Below, piece by piece: positions 1 to 8,932 of a stretch of DNA of 49,883 nucleotides (position 1 is its first letter; each line of letters begins with the position of its first letter). The notes under the pieces were generated by a model that ran no database searches, was not told the origin of the DNA, and saw nothing but the letters and a program-made list of their open reading frames with translations. Source of the DNA: PALSA-1296 sp038322815 (GTDB lineage: Bacteria > Bacteroidota > Ignavibacteria > Palsa-1295); the NCBI GenBank assembly GCA_038322815.1, contig JBBQGG010000016.1, positions 1 to 49,883 on the forward strand, read 5' to 3'. Position numbers and translations under genes: made by a program.

Positions 1-55
1 AATATGGTAAAAACCGATCTTAAAAAAAATTTCGAATTGCTGATCCATGCAGTGG

Positions 56-547
56 CTAAGGCTTTACAAGGAGTGTGGGTTTCGCCGGCGTAAAAATATG
101 ATTCTCCTCTTTACCGAATGCTTTAATAAAAAAGATATTCATCTGATCACTATATTCTTTGAAGAGCACGCGTTGATCGATGATCAACGTATTTGCCGCA
201 ACGCAAGAGAAATTCAGTTCAAAGATGATCGAAGTTCCGTCGTCCGTAATTTTTACCGGAGCAGGCATGATCTGATTATTATAACTGCCATTCCAGACTC
301 TGAAATAATTTTTTACATAATCTAATTCCGCGGCTTGCATTTCTTCAGCAGAAAACTTATCCGCCTTTCCCTGGTACCAGTTCTTAACTGCTTTGGTGAA
401 ATCATCTTTATAATAGGAGACTTTGATAGAAAGGCTTCCCTCTTTCAACTCAGCCTGCGAATAACTGATATGAATATCGTGTGCCTGCGCTGCAGGCAAA
501 GCGAAAAACGAAAAGCTACAAGCGAAAACAAGAAAAAATATCTTCAC
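56..547 (-). CDS. DUF6702-like exported protein
   Basis: A 163-residue protein with a clear N-terminal signal peptide (hydrophobic stretch, residues 2-18, then ALPAAQA before the mature part). The mature part starts HDIHISYSQ and contains alternating beta-type segments, resembling the small periplasmic DUF6702 family of Bacteroidota. Function is unknown. The start codon is GTG; it overlaps the stop of the upstream TPR gene by four bases (GTGA), so the two are probably translationally coupled. Family assignment is from memory of the pattern and is moderate. Confidence 0.6.
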   Translation of the reverse strand: MKIFFLVFACSFSFFALPAAQAHDIHISYSQAELKEGSLSIKVSYYKDDFTKAVKNWYQGKADKFSAEEMQAAELDYVKNYFRVWNGSYNNQIMPAPVKITDDGTSIIFELNFSCVAANTLIIDQRVLFKEYSDQMNIFFIKAFGKEENHIFTPAKPTLLVKP

Positions 548-1884
548 TGTACTTCGGCAGTTTTTGCTTCGAGTGATGCAAGGGTTGCCGTAGCATCGGC
601 AACGGTGATAGGCGTGAGATACTGGTTTTCATTTAAAGCGAAGTTCAACTCGGATATTGCTTTTTCTTTGTTACCCGCTTTTGCATAGATCATACCTGCA
701 TGATAATGCAAGTTCGGATTACTGGTCTTCATACGCATTGCTTTCTCGATCAACGGAATAGCATCGTTTGCCTGATTTGATCTATACAGCGCCCAGGCAT
801 AGGTATCAAGCGCATCGATATTATCCGGACGTACTTTGTAGTCTTTCTCGGCACGGGTTTTAGATTCCGGTATATTAATATTGTGATTCAGACAAAATGC
901 AGCATATTCCCTATCGATATGCCAGCCGTCTTTTTCATGTAAAGCAAAGGCATCAAGCGCTTTCTGCTCCATCTGCTGTGCGCTTTCTTTTTGTCCCATC
1001 GCCGTATAGATATCGGCAAGTTGCTCAACGAAGATATGTTCAGGCTGAGCCTGTGAAGCTTTCACAAGGAGTTCTACTGCTGCAGGATAATTTTTCCGTG
1101 CTGCATTTACCATTGCAAGACCGCTCATTGCATAGGCATAGTTCGGACGCTCTTCCAGAATACCTTTGTAAATATATTCTGCCGTATCGAGTTTACCCCA
1201 ATTTAAATAGATATTCCCAAGATTATACAGCGCCCATTCTCTATTTTCCTGACCTGAAGCTCCGGCATCAGCAGCAAGTTTCATAGCATCGATCGCTCCG
1301 TTGCGATCGCCATTGAGTTCGCGAAGATACGAAGCTCGTGCATACGAGCGGAGATCGGGGCGAGTAGCCATCATCTTATCAACAGCTTTGACTGCATCAT
1401 CATATTTACCAAGTTCAACATTGGCATCGCAGAGCACTCCATACGCTCCGCTATTATACGGGTTCTTTGCAATAGCTTTATCGATCGTTTCTTTCGCATT
1501 CACAAAATCATGCCGCGTCATCATCATTCCGCCTTTGAGGACGTTCGCTTCAAAGTTATCAGGGCTTCTGCGTAATGCTTCGGCGATAATGCCGTCGGCT
1601 ATCGGAAAGTAATCGTGGTGTCTACCTGATACACGCGCTTCCTGAATATACACTTGTGCCAGTTCTATATAATTTTTTATTTCATCAGGATGTTTGGTGA
1701 TCTCATCGCGAAAGTGGTGAACCATCTGCTGGGATTTGATAAATTCTGTGGACGTGCTGTCACCCGAACGCGGAAAGAGATCGGGCATTTTCATTACATC
1801 GTCAGTCTTTTTACACGACGATATCCCCATGATGAGGATAAGAGCAAATGCAGCCGAAAAGAGTCTTTTTGAGCTAAATATCAT
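544..1884 (-). CDS. TPR-repeat lipoprotein
   Basis: Tetratricopeptide-repeat protein with a lipoprotein signal. I place the start at the ATG at 1882-1884 (446 residues) because it gives a signal peptide ending in the lipobox GISSC; 31 further residues are open upstream but do not look like a signal. Helical TPR-like units run along most of the mature protein (for example NPYNSGAYGVLCDANVELGK and RPNYAYAMSGLAMVNAARK), so it is likely a periplasmic or outer-membrane scaffold for protein interactions. It shares an operon with the downstream DUF6702-like gene. The specific partner is not visible. Confidence 0.8.
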   Translation of the reverse strand: MIFSSKRLFSAAFALILIMGISSCKKTDDVMKMPDLFPRSGDSTSTEFIKSQQMVHHFRDEITKHPDEIKNYIELAQVYIQEARVSGRHHDYFPIADGIIAEALRRSPDNFEANVLKGGMMMTRHDFVNAKETIDKAIAKNPYNSGAYGVLCDANVELGKYDDAVKAVDKMMATRPDLRSYARASYLRELNGDRNGAIDAMKLAADAGASGQENREWALYNLGNIYLNWGKLDTAEYIYKGILEERPNYAYAMSGLAMVNAARKNYPAAVELLVKASQAQPEHIFVEQLADIYTAMGQKESAQQMEQKALDAFALHEKDGWHIDREYAAFCLNHNINIPESKTRAEKDYKVRPDNIDALDTYAWALYRSNQANDAIPLIEKAMRMKTSNPNLHYHAGMIYAKAGNKEKAISELNFALNENQYLTPITVADATATLASLEAKTAEVQ

Positions 1885-2080
1885 GATGTATGTGAGTTTT
1901 GTGAGCCTTTGTAAAGTTCTGCCCCTAATACATGGAAGAACGTAGTTTGGATTCCTGAAATTCACCCTATTTTCCAAATCTGATTCCTCTTATTTAGTGT
2001 ATTATTGCCATCACATAGCTAATTAGATACACAGGATTTCAAGAAAATCTGAACTCTAAAGGTAGGACCTCTGTTATTAG

Positions 2081-2124
2081 CGTCCCCGAATTTTTAGGGG
2101 TTTTTTACACGAAATTTAGATACT
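2081..2124 (+). promoter_or_regulatory. rpsT leader with CCCC/GGGG hairpin and U-run
   Basis: Upstream of rpsT, CCCC (2084-2087) and GGGG (2097-2100) can pair around a nine-base loop and are followed directly by six T residues (2101-2106). It is a weak intrinsic-terminator shape inside the leader. S20 is known to control its own synthesis in some bacteria, by other means. The stem is only four pairs, so this is tentative. Confidence 0.25.
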
Positions 2125-2376
2125 ATGCCGCAACACAAAGGCGCTGAACGCCGCGTTCGTCTCTCGGAGAAACGCCGCATTGCAAATAAAGGTACAAAAA
2201 TTACGATGCGTAAGCTGCTCAAGGATTTCGATCCTGCTGCTTCTACTGCAGGCGATTCGCTGAAAAAGATCCAGAGCACACTTGATCGTCTTGCTCGTAA
2301 AGGCATCGTGAAAAAGAACTATGCTGCCAATAAGAAATCGAAACTTGCCCGTTCGATCAAGAAGGCTACTGCATAA
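2125..2376 (+). CDS. rpsT: 30S ribosomal protein bS20
   Basis: An 83-residue, strongly basic protein with the bS20 layout: an MPQHKGAERRVRLSEKRR start, central three-helix bundle with KLLKDFD and IQSTLDRLARKGIVKKN, and KKSKLARSIKKA at the end. The length and the conserved NxAxxKKSKLAR pattern match the family. It binds 16S rRNA in the small ribosomal subunit. The gene stands alone on the plus strand, is preceded by a possible leader hairpin and followed 22 bases later by a near-perfect terminator, so it is probably monocistronic. Confidence 0.96.
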   Translation: MPQHKGAERRVRLSEKRRIANKGTKITMRKLLKDFDPAASTAGDSLKKIQSTLDRLARKGIVKKNYAANKKSKLARSIKKATA

Positions 2377-2398
2377 ATTTTAGATCGAAAGATCTTTC

Positions 2399-2435
2399 AA
2401 GGCTTGTTTCCGAAAGGAAACAAGCCTTTTTTTAT
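2399..2435 (+). terminator. Intrinsic terminator of rpsT
   Basis: A perfect 13-base-pair stem (2399-2411 with 2416-2428) closed by a GAAA tetraloop and followed by a T-run. It lies 22 bases after the rpsT stop. Confidence 0.9.
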
Positions 2436-2437
2436 TG

Positions 2438-2563
2438 ATGTCATTGCGAGGGTATGCGACGATTAGGCAGCATAGGCTTCAGCCGGAACGAAGCAATCTA
2501 AAATTTCAAATTTACATCAGCTATTGGGATTTTAGATTTCCTCGCTATCGCTCGCAATGACAT
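2438..2563. repeat. Short palindromic repeat, GTCATTGCGAG family
   Basis: Outer arms GTCATTGCGAG (2440-2450) and CTCGCAATGAC (2551-2561) are exact inverted repeats. Inner arms AATCTAAAAT (2495-2504) and ATTTTAGATT (2529-2538) also pair. It sits between convergent rpsT and the MBL hydrolase. Related copies occur at 14733-14843 and 26871-26948. Confidence 0.7.
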
Positions 2564-2578
2564 TGCAAGAAACCGTAC

Positions 2579-3352
2579 TTACTCCAATTCTATCTGCAAT
2601 CCGTCATACGCCAATCTCACATTCTTCGGTAATTTCCCCTCCGCTTCAGCATGAAGAACATCATGGTTCATGTGAGTGAGGTAGGTCATTTTCGGAGATA
2701 ATTCTTTTGCAAGGGCAACTGATTCACTAATTGTAAGATGAGTTGGATGCTCAGTATAACGCAGTCCGTCGAGAACCAGCACATCCAGATTCTTAAGCTT
2801 TTCTTTTGAGGCAACCGGTATGCGTTTGCAGTCGGTAAGATATGCATATTTTCCGATCCTGTATCCGAAAATATCCATCACTCCGTGATCGAGCACTATC
2901 GGTTCGATACGAATATTGCCGATCATAAAGGCAGCAGTATCAATGATCGTGAACGGAATATTCGGCACGCCTCCGCCGGGTCTATTGGGTTTTGCATCGA
3001 AGGCATAAGAGAATGTGGAGCGAATAGATTCATAGGTATCATTATTCGCATAACACATCGGAACAGGAAGCTTTAGGAATTGAAATGCGCGAAGATCATC
3101 GAAGCCTGCTATATGATCATAATGAGCATGAGTATAGAGAACTGCATCAAGTTTGCGAACATGGTGAGCAAGCATTTGTGCTCTGAAATCTGCGCTGGTA
3201 TCAATAAGTATTTTTGTATCGCCGGATTCTATGAGGGCGCTGACTCGTTGGCGTTTATCACGAGGATCGGAAGAAGTGCAGACTTTACAAGAACATCCGA
3301 TCATCGGAACGCCCGTAGAAGTGCCTGTTCCGAGAATAGTGACGAGCATCAT
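2579..3352 (-). CDS. MBL-fold metallo-hydrolase (PhnP-like)
   Basis: A 257-residue metallo-beta-lactamase-fold protein. The metal-binding motif THAHYDH is at residues 74-80, followed by the typical IAGFDDLRAF; the GTGTSTGVP start and the Cys-rich loop CSCKVC (20-25) match the PhnP / phosphoribosyl cyclic phosphodiesterase branch. That branch is expected to cleave a cyclic phosphodiester in the cytoplasm, but substrate is not shown here. Start could be either of two adjacent ATGs (3350-3352 or 3347-3349). It is the last gene of a leftward run starting with the M1 aminopeptidase. Confidence 0.85.
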   Translation of the reverse strand: MMLVTILGTGTSTGVPMIGCSCKVCTSSDPRDKRQRVSALIESGDTKILIDTSADFRAQMLAHHVRKLDAVLYTHAHYDHIAGFDDLRAFQFLKLPVPMCYANNDTYESIRSTFSYAFDAKPNRPGGGVPNIPFTIIDTAAFMIGNIRIEPIVLDHGVMDIFGYRIGKYAYLTDCKRIPVASKEKLKNLDVLVLDGLRYTEHPTHLTISESVALAKELSPKMTYLTHMNHDVLHAEAEGKLPKNVRLAYDGLQIELE

Positions 3353-3360
3353 AAGGGAAG

Positions 3361-3642
3361 TTATGCGGCGAGGCGGTTTTCCTGATGTGCTTTAGCAACT
3401 TCATCCTCTATTGCCTCGCGAAGAGCAGGAGCGATAAAAATGTTTTCCAAGCCAAATTCATGCAAACCCAAAGCAAGAGTTTTATTTTTGCGAGGAATGG
3501 TAGTACGCCTGTTGATCACGAGCATTTTTTCTTCGCGCAGCAGACAATAGCCGCCTTCGAAATTTCCGGTTTCGAAACGGATCTTAATTCCCATTTCACC
3601 GGCAAGAGATTTTAATCCTTCAAAAAGTTCTTCGCTTGTCAT
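3361..3642 (-). CDS. Conserved-looking small protein, unknown function
   Basis: A 93-residue soluble protein that I do not recognise. It has no signal peptide or membrane segment. It contains a beta-rich middle (GGYCLLREEKMLVINRR) and a helical end (ALREAIEDEVAKAHQ). The sequence GLHEFGLE has a His-Glu pair but not a complete HExxH metalloprotease motif. Its stop lies eight bases before the start of the MBL hydrolase and it follows the 96-residue unknown gene on the same strand, so the three are probably co-transcribed. Confidence 0.65.
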   Translation of the reverse strand: MTSEELFEGLKSLAGEMGIKIRFETGNFEGGYCLLREEKMLVINRRTTIPRKNKTLALGLHEFGLENIFIAPALREAIEDEVAKAHQENRLAA

Positions 3643-3680
3643 TAGGGCAGTCGTTACTCTTTAGTCGTTAGTTCTTAGCG
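3643..3680. repeat. TAGTCGTTAG short repeat
   Basis: The gap between two leftward genes holds GTCGTT and TAGTCGTTAGTTCTTAGCG, matching the arm sequence of the hairpin at 23073-23106 (TAGTCGTTAG). It is a partial copy of that interspersed repeat family. Confidence 0.45.
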
Positions 3681-3971
3681 TTATGCTAATTTTCCGGTCG
3701 TATCAATGGTGATGCCGCCGTGCTCGATGAGGTGAAGCTGTTCGGATATATGAGCAACGACATCTTCGAGGGGAAGTGTTTTTGGTTTAAAGCGTGAGCG
3801 GGCAACCTGCACAGCTTCTTCTAAGGATGAAAGTTCGCCGCGAAGATAGAGCCATACGTGATACGCAAGACGATTGCGGTCATTCGGTTCAACGGTCGGT
3901 ACAGCACGGACTGACGCATAAGCCTTTTCGGCAAGAGCGGCATCTCCGGGAGCGGATACGTTAATTGACAT
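3681..3971 (-). CDS. Small protein of unknown function
   Basis: A 96-residue soluble protein that I do not recognise. It is predicted mostly helical from residues such as RLAYHVWLYLRGELSSLEEAVQVARSRF, with no signal peptide and no known catalytic motif. It begins 24 bases after the stop of the M1 aminopeptidase and precedes another small unknown gene, all leftward. The helical middle and acidic end (LEDVVAHISEQLHLIEHG) could suit a small binding or adaptor protein, but this is a guess. Confidence 0.65.
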   Translation of the reverse strand: MSINVSAPGDAALAEKAYASVRAVPTVEPNDRNRLAYHVWLYLRGELSSLEEAVQVARSRFKPKTLPLEDVVAHISEQLHLIEHGGITIDTTGKLA

Positions 3972-3995
3972 ACATTTCTTTTGCGAATAATAAAA

Positions 3996-5969
3996 TTATT
4001 TTGTGATGACAAATTGTCCTTCACCTATGATCGCATCATTCAACAAGAGAATGGCAAAATATGTCCCGCTCGCAAGAGATTCTGTTTCGAAAGGAGATTC
4101 AACAAAGTCTGTTCCTGAACTTATTTTAAAAGCTCCCAACTTTACTGATGAAACACTATTTCCGTTCGAATCAAAAACCTGCAAATGAGTAATGTCAGAA
4201 CTTGAGAAAAAACGGGTTGGTGGAATGTAGGTAAACACTATTCTTGACTGATGCGCAGGGTTTGGACTGAACAGTAATTGCACAGGATATGTAATTTTCG
4301 ATTCATTCTGCCTCGGCAAAACTCCCAGTTTCACCGGTCCGACAATTTTCTTAATTACTGCTCCGTCCGGGTCAACTACGAGGGTGTCAGGTACGAAGGA
4401 ATTCTGAAATATCGCGCCGGTGATGCGAGCTGAGTCGAGCCATATTTCATGTCGTTCGCTTTTACCGCCGCTTGCACGAGCCTCGATCACTAAAGGCAAC
4501 TTGAAATATCCGACTTTTACAGAATCCTGTGATTGCACGATGTTTATTTTTACGGCATTTCCATTTCGTGACCAAATAATATTCAAAATAGGGTTGCCGA
4601 TTCCATACACCCATTTAGAAAAAAACCAGCCAAGATCACGATTCGTACTCATTTCAAACGCTCTCTGCAAGTCAGCGCTCGTTGCAGTCGAATAGGCATT
4701 TATTTTTCCGTATGCACGTACTGCATTAAAAAAAGCTGAATCTCCGAGAAAATATCGAAGCATTCCCAGAACTGCTGCACCTTTTTGATAGATAACAGCG
4801 TAGGGATAATTATTTCTTGGCTTTGTATAACCGGGCGCTCCGTAAAGCGGAATTGCGGCCCCGCCAGAGAGTGCACCGGAGATATTACTATGCTGATGTG
4901 ACCAATATTGCTTTTCCCCGAAAAAACGCTCTTCGAAAAGTGATTCACAATATGTTGCAAACCCTTCATTGAGCCAGGAATCATTAAAATTATAACATGT
5001 CACATTATCGCCCCACCACATATGCGAAAGCTCGTGAACAGCAGTGGTACTATTGGTATCGATCGCTTGGTTAATCAGCGTGATCATTGTCTGATGCTCC
5101 ATTGAGCCGATGGGAGCAACAACATAGCCGACTTTTTCAAATGGATACGGAGCGAAAAGCGAATCGAAATAGACTAATCCTTCGACTACTCTCTTCTGCA
5201 TTAAGGCGCGAAGTTTTGCAGTATCTTTTGCAAATCCATACACATCAAATGGAATATTCAGAGGGTTGGCTATAGTTAATTTCTCAAAAGGACCAAAAGC
5301 AAAGGTAAGAAGATAGGTTGAGATCGGATGAGTGATTTTCCATTCTGTGAATGTAGTATATCCGTCGTTTCCAAGAGAATTGGCAGTTTGCAATCCATTG
5401 GAAACAACAATGCCGGATGTGTCAGCAAAAAAACGAAGTGTAACGGAATCAGCTTTATCGTCAGGCTCATCATAACAAGGCAGCCAGTGGCGCGTACAGG
5501 ATACATACGGTGCAGTAAAACCAACTCCCATTGCAAACATCATACCTCCCATATTTTGCACTCCTCCCCAGGCGTTACTTCCTCCTTCGTTTACACCCTT
5601 GCCATGATAGTATGTTCGTAAAGTAAACGCCGTGCCGTTGTGATAATTCTTTGGAAAACCGGCAACAACACACGCGCCTGAAGCAGAGTCCGTGAACTGC
5701 ACTGTTGAACGGATGCCATCTACAAAAACGCTATCGATCTGAAGATATTTTGCATGCTGAAGAATCGTTGAAAGATCACCCATCGAATTCGCCGTCATCT
5801 CAACTTGACCTGTGATGGTATTCTGAACGCGGTTTAGCCATACTGTCGCCTTGTAATAGGTTACATCATAGCCCTTTGATCTCGAAATAGGAATATCCTG
5901 AGCTTTTAGGACTGTTATGGACATTGTAAAAGCCACAAACGCAACAAAGAATCTTATAAAACGTAGCAT
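3996..5969 (-). CDS. M1-family aminopeptidase, T9SS-secreted
   Basis: A 657-residue zinc metallopeptidase with a signal peptide (about residues 1-23). The M1 zinc motif HELSH lies near residues 310-314, with the third ligand in NEGFATYCE about 19 residues on. The substrate-anchoring GxMEN motif appears as GSMEH. The last ~85 residues form a T9SS sorting domain (begins LFSPNPAHQSR, ends GEGQFVITK), so it is probably exported across the outer membrane and anchored or released there. M1 enzymes remove N-terminal residues from peptides, giving a role in protein scavenging. It is first in a leftward run with two small unknown genes and an MBL hydrolase. Confidence 0.9.
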   Translation of the reverse strand: MLRFIRFFVAFVAFTMSITVLKAQDIPISRSKGYDVTYYKATVWLNRVQNTITGQVEMTANSMGDLSTILQHAKYLQIDSVFVDGIRSTVQFTDSASGACVVAGFPKNYHNGTAFTLRTYYHGKGVNEGGSNAWGGVQNMGGMMFAMGVGFTAPYVSCTRHWLPCYDEPDDKADSVTLRFFADTSGIVVSNGLQTANSLGNDGYTTFTEWKITHPISTYLLTFAFGPFEKLTIANPLNIPFDVYGFAKDTAKLRALMQKRVVEGLVYFDSLFAPYPFEKVGYVVAPIGSMEHQTMITLINQAIDTNSTTAVHELSHMWWGDNVTCYNFNDSWLNEGFATYCESLFEERFFGEKQYWSHQHSNISGALSGGAAIPLYGAPGYTKPRNNYPYAVIYQKGAAVLGMLRYFLGDSAFFNAVRAYGKINAYSTATSADLQRAFEMSTNRDLGWFFSKWVYGIGNPILNIIWSRNGNAVKINIVQSQDSVKVGYFKLPLVIEARASGGKSERHEIWLDSARITGAIFQNSFVPDTLVVDPDGAVIKKIVGPVKLGVLPRQNESKITYPVQLLFSPNPAHQSRIVFTYIPPTRFFSSSDITHLQVFDSNGNSVSSVKLGAFKISSGTDFVESPFETESLASGTYFAILLLNDAIIGEGQFVITK

Positions 5970-6044
5970 AGGCGCGAAAAAAAGATATAAGCAGAGTATC
6001 GAACTTAGAACTGCCTAAAAGAAGTTCTATACTCATCAAGAATA

Positions 6045-7226
6045 ATGCTGACGGAAATTACAACATCTAATGCTCTTCAAAAACTTCCTCCGCAGATCGT
6101 TGCTTCGAGCGACGAAATGCGTGAGTTGCTCGGAGTCGTGCGAGCCGTTGCCCCTACACTTATCACCGTTCTTTTAACAGGTGAAAGCGGCACGGGGAAA
6201 GAAGTCTTTGCCCGGCTTGTTCATGATTGGAGTGGGCGAGCTTCAGGGCCCTTCGTTACTGTCAATTGCGGAGCGATTCCCGAAGGACTTATCGAAAGCG
6301 AACTCTTCGGTCATGAAAAAGGCTCATTTACCGGAGCAACAGCCGAACGTAAAGGTTTTTTTGAAGCGTCAAAAGGCGGTACGATATTTTTAGATGAGAT
6401 CGGCGAGATGCCGCTCTCGGCGCAGGTAAAACTTCTTCGAATTCTTGAAACAGGAAAATTCACCCGCATTGGCTCAACAACTGAGCGCATAAGCGATGCA
6501 CGGGTCATTGCCGCTACAAATCGTGATCTCGAATTGGAAGTACGTGCCGGTAAATTCCGCGCCGATCTTTATTACCGTCTTCGCGCCGTCATGCTGCGTC
6601 TTCCGCCGCTTCGTAATAGAAGAGAGGATATTCCATTTTTAATTGACAGCGTGTTGCACGATCTGGTCGCCCGACATTCACTTCCGCATTTACCGCATCT
6701 TGAAAGCGAAGCGATCGAAGAACTTACATCGCATGAATGGCGCGGCAATATCCGCGAACTTCGCAACACGCTCGAACAGCTTTCCGTGATGGCATTCAGC
6801 CCTGCAACCTCATCACAAGGAGTAATTGCTTCAAATGATGTACGCAGTATTTTACACCGTCACAGTGAGGCAGAATTAGGTTATCATAATGTTGCACTTT
6901 CACCGATAGCCCATCCTCAGCCACAGCAATCAGAATTGGGATTGATCTACCGCGCACTTGTTGAACTACGTAATGATATTTCGGAATTAAAAGAACGCCT
7001 GTTGCCGACAACGAATCATTTACCTCTATCTCTTCCCCTTGGCTCGTTCAACCATAATGAAATGAATGGCGAACTCAATCTCAATAAGCATGAAGAAGAA
7101 CTGATACATAAAGCATTGCAACGATTCGAAGGAGACCGAAGACTTACTGCCGAGGCATTAGGAATCAGCGAAAGATCGCTCTACAGAAAATTAAAAGAAT
7201 TTGAAGAGGGGAAAAAAACAGCATGA
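6045..7226 (+). CDS. Sigma-54-dependent transcriptional activator
   Basis: A 393-residue AAA+ activator without an N-terminal receiver domain. Walker A GESGTGKE is at residues 46-53; the sigma-54 contact loop is GSFTGA (about 94-99) rather than the usual GAFTGA; Walker B is GGTIFLDEIGEMP. The C-terminal Fis-type helix-turn-helix (LTAEALGISERSLYRKLKEF) binds enhancer DNA. Lacking a receiver, its activity must be set by level, a partner or the linker. It overlaps lptE by four bases (ATGA); a sigma-54 regulator directly before lptE is a common order in Bacteroidota. Confidence 0.9.
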   Translation: MLTEITTSNALQKLPPQIVASSDEMRELLGVVRAVAPTLITVLLTGESGTGKEVFARLVHDWSGRASGPFVTVNCGAIPEGLIESELFGHEKGSFTGATAERKGFFEASKGGTIFLDEIGEMPLSAQVKLLRILETGKFTRIGSTTERISDARVIAATNRDLELEVRAGKFRADLYYRLRAVMLRLPPLRNRREDIPFLIDSVLHDLVARHSLPHLPHLESEAIEELTSHEWRGNIRELRNTLEQLSVMAFSPATSSQGVIASNDVRSILHRHSEAELGYHNVALSPIAHPQPQQSELGLIYRALVELRNDISELKERLLPTTNHLPLSLPLGSFNHNEMNGELNLNKHEEELIHKALQRFEGDRRLTAEALGISERSLYRKLKEFEEGKKTA

Positions 7227-7723
7227 AAAAAAACACTTGTCTATTTGTTCTCTTTCTTACTACAGTTATTTCCGGATGCTACTCCTTCACCGGAAGCAGC
7301 CTTCCCACAGGGATAAAAAGCATTGCCATCCCGCTTGCATCAGATAATTCAAGCTTTTCCCAGGCTACGATACGCCAGGAGCTTACTGATAAACTTGTGC
7401 AAAAATTCACGCGTGATGGATCCCTTTCCGTACGCGACCGTTCAGTCGCCGATGCTTTGCTCGATATTACGATCACAAGTATTACCGATCTGCCAAGCGG
7501 AGTTGCTACTGCCGGAGAACAACTTACGAATAAGCGCATAACGATAACTATAGAGGCGACATATCGTGATCAGAAAAAGCAAAAAACATTCTGGGATAAA
7601 AGTTTTCAGCAAACTTCAGACTATCAGATATCCCAGGGATTAGACGGGCAAACGATTGCAATAAAAAATGCAGAAGATAAATTAACGAACGATCTGCTCT
7701 TAGGCGTTATTTCTAATTGGTGA
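7223..7723 (+). CDS. lptE: LptE-like LPS assembly lipoprotein
   Basis: A 166-residue lipoprotein with lipobox VISGC (Cys19). The body matches the LptE pattern of Bacteroidota: GIKSIAIPLASDNSS, a helical segment (IRQELTDKLVQKFTRDGSLSV), then beta strands (ITITIEATYRDQ) and a final helix (NAEDKLTNDLLLGVISNW). LptE works with the LptD barrel to place LPS in the outer leaflet of the outer membrane. It is translationally coupled to the sigma-54 activator. The 3' end overlaps the convergent LysE-family gene by 24 bases. Confidence 0.82.
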   Translation: MKKNTCLFVLFLTTVISGCYSFTGSSLPTGIKSIAIPLASDNSSFSQATIRQELTDKLVQKFTRDGSLSVRDRSVADALLDITITSITDLPSGVATAGEQLTNKRITITIEATYRDQKKQKTFWDKSFQQTSDYQISQGLDGQTIAIKNAEDKLTNDLLLGVISNW

Positions 7724-8461
7724 ACTCGTCACGTTTCCAAAATCCTGTTTCCACCTATCCTGTACTTTATTCCAATCGGTCTTGAAAATTATTTGGTAGC
7801 CAAAGTATATTCCGAAGGCAAACATTGCAAAGCCTGCAAAGCGATTGATGATCTGAAGGGTACGCGGCTTGAGTGATGTGCTCTTTTTGGAAAAATATTT
7901 TACGAGTGTAAAGAACCAGCCTGCCGTTCCTAACCCGGCTCCTATGGCAAAAGAGATCGCATCGGAAACTCCGATTATCATCACTCCCTGATTATGCCAG
8001 AACGCGCTAATGAATATCCACTCCGGAACTCCTGCAACATTCGAAGCATACAACACAACGCCAAGTGAAAACGAAGCAAAATAGCTTGCCTTTTTCATGT
8101 TCATGCGACCGACTGTTGCCTCTGCCTTTTTTTCCTGTTTCGTATCTTTTGCTGTCGGTTCAAATGGTTTTTCGCGCTGTTCCGAACTAAAGGATTTTAT
8201 ACCTAAATATATCAGGATCCCGAATCCCACAATTTGAAAACATAAATTGACGATCGGCGAGCGCAAAAGAAATGCGTTGATCTGTGTCGCTCCGCCACAA
8301 TAAATAATATCCATGAACGCCCCGCCTAAACCGACGACGAATCCATGCTTGTAACTATATTGTATCGTGCGAGTTATCGCCGCCGCATTGGTCGGTCCGA
8401 TCGGCATTGAGATCAGCCAACCGGAAATAAAACCTACAAGAAGTGCAATCAGCATATACAA
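7700..8461 (-). CDS. LysE-family transporter
   Basis: A 253-residue inner-membrane protein with about six hydrophobic segments. The N-terminal GWLISMPIGPTNAAAITRTI is the LysE/RhtB-type signature (MPIGPxNxxxI). A charged cytoplasmic loop (KDTKQEKKAEATVGR) separates the halves. Family members export amino acids or small metabolites; the substrate here is unknown. It overlaps the end of lptE on the opposite strand. It is last in a leftward group with the DinB and acs genes, but only ten bases separate it from DinB, so co-transcription is likely. Confidence 0.85.
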   Translation of the reverse strand: MYMLIALLVGFISGWLISMPIGPTNAAAITRTIQYSYKHGFVVGLGGAFMDIIYCGGATQINAFLLRSPIVNLCFQIVGFGILIYLGIKSFSSEQREKPFEPTAKDTKQEKKAEATVGRMNMKKASYFASFSLGVVLYASNVAGVPEWIFISAFWHNQGVMIIGVSDAISFAIGAGLGTAGWFFTLVKYFSKKSTSLKPRTLQIINRFAGFAMFAFGIYFGYQIIFKTDWNKVQDRWKQDFGNVTSSPIRNNA

Positions 8462-8470
8462 AAATATAAA

Positions 8471-8932
8471 TTATTTTTTCACTAACATCAGTGTTCGCTC
8501 CATTTGGTGCAAATGTTGGAGATCGTGATCTGCGATAATTTCCAGAATGCGAAACGTGTTCATTTCTCCGTAACGAGAATGCATTCCGTTGATCTCCCTT
8601 TGCTCCGCTGTCATTCCATGAACTAATGCAACCGTATCTTTACGCGCAGCATTCCAATTTGCAATTCCCTCATCATAAGATTTTTCATTATAAAGATTTA
8701 CTTTTGCAAGTGCATCCGGATCTATCTGCTGAAAGTTGTGATCTTCGGTGTGTAACAATTGGTCAAGCCTCCTCTGCCAAAGCTCCTCAACCTCCAGCAA
8801 ATGATAAATGATCTCATTCGCACTAAAAGCTTTCGCATCAGGCTTAGTATAAATATATTCGCGAGGAAATTTTTCCGCGTACGCAGTAACTTTACCTACC
8901 GTTTGTTGTAGCCTTTGAAGTTGGGGTAGCAT
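8471..8932 (-). CDS. DinB-family protein
   Basis: A 153-residue four-helix DinB/YfiT-like protein. It shows the family pattern of a first conserved His in ANEIIYHLLEVEELWQRRL and a distal His-x3-His in EIIADHDLQHLHQMERT, which together bind a metal ion. Relatives include thiol transferases using bacillithiol or similar thiols, but many have no known role. The ATG at 8930-8932 overlaps the stop of acs (start of its TAA region at 8932) by one base, so it is probably coupled to it. Confidence 0.82.
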   Translation of the reverse strand: MLPQLQRLQQTVGKVTAYAEKFPREYIYTKPDAKAFSANEIIYHLLEVEELWQRRLDQLLHTEDHNFQQIDPDALAKVNLYNEKSYDEGIANWNAARKDTVALVHGMTAEQREINGMHSRYGEMNTFRILEIIADHDLQHLHQMERTLMLVKK

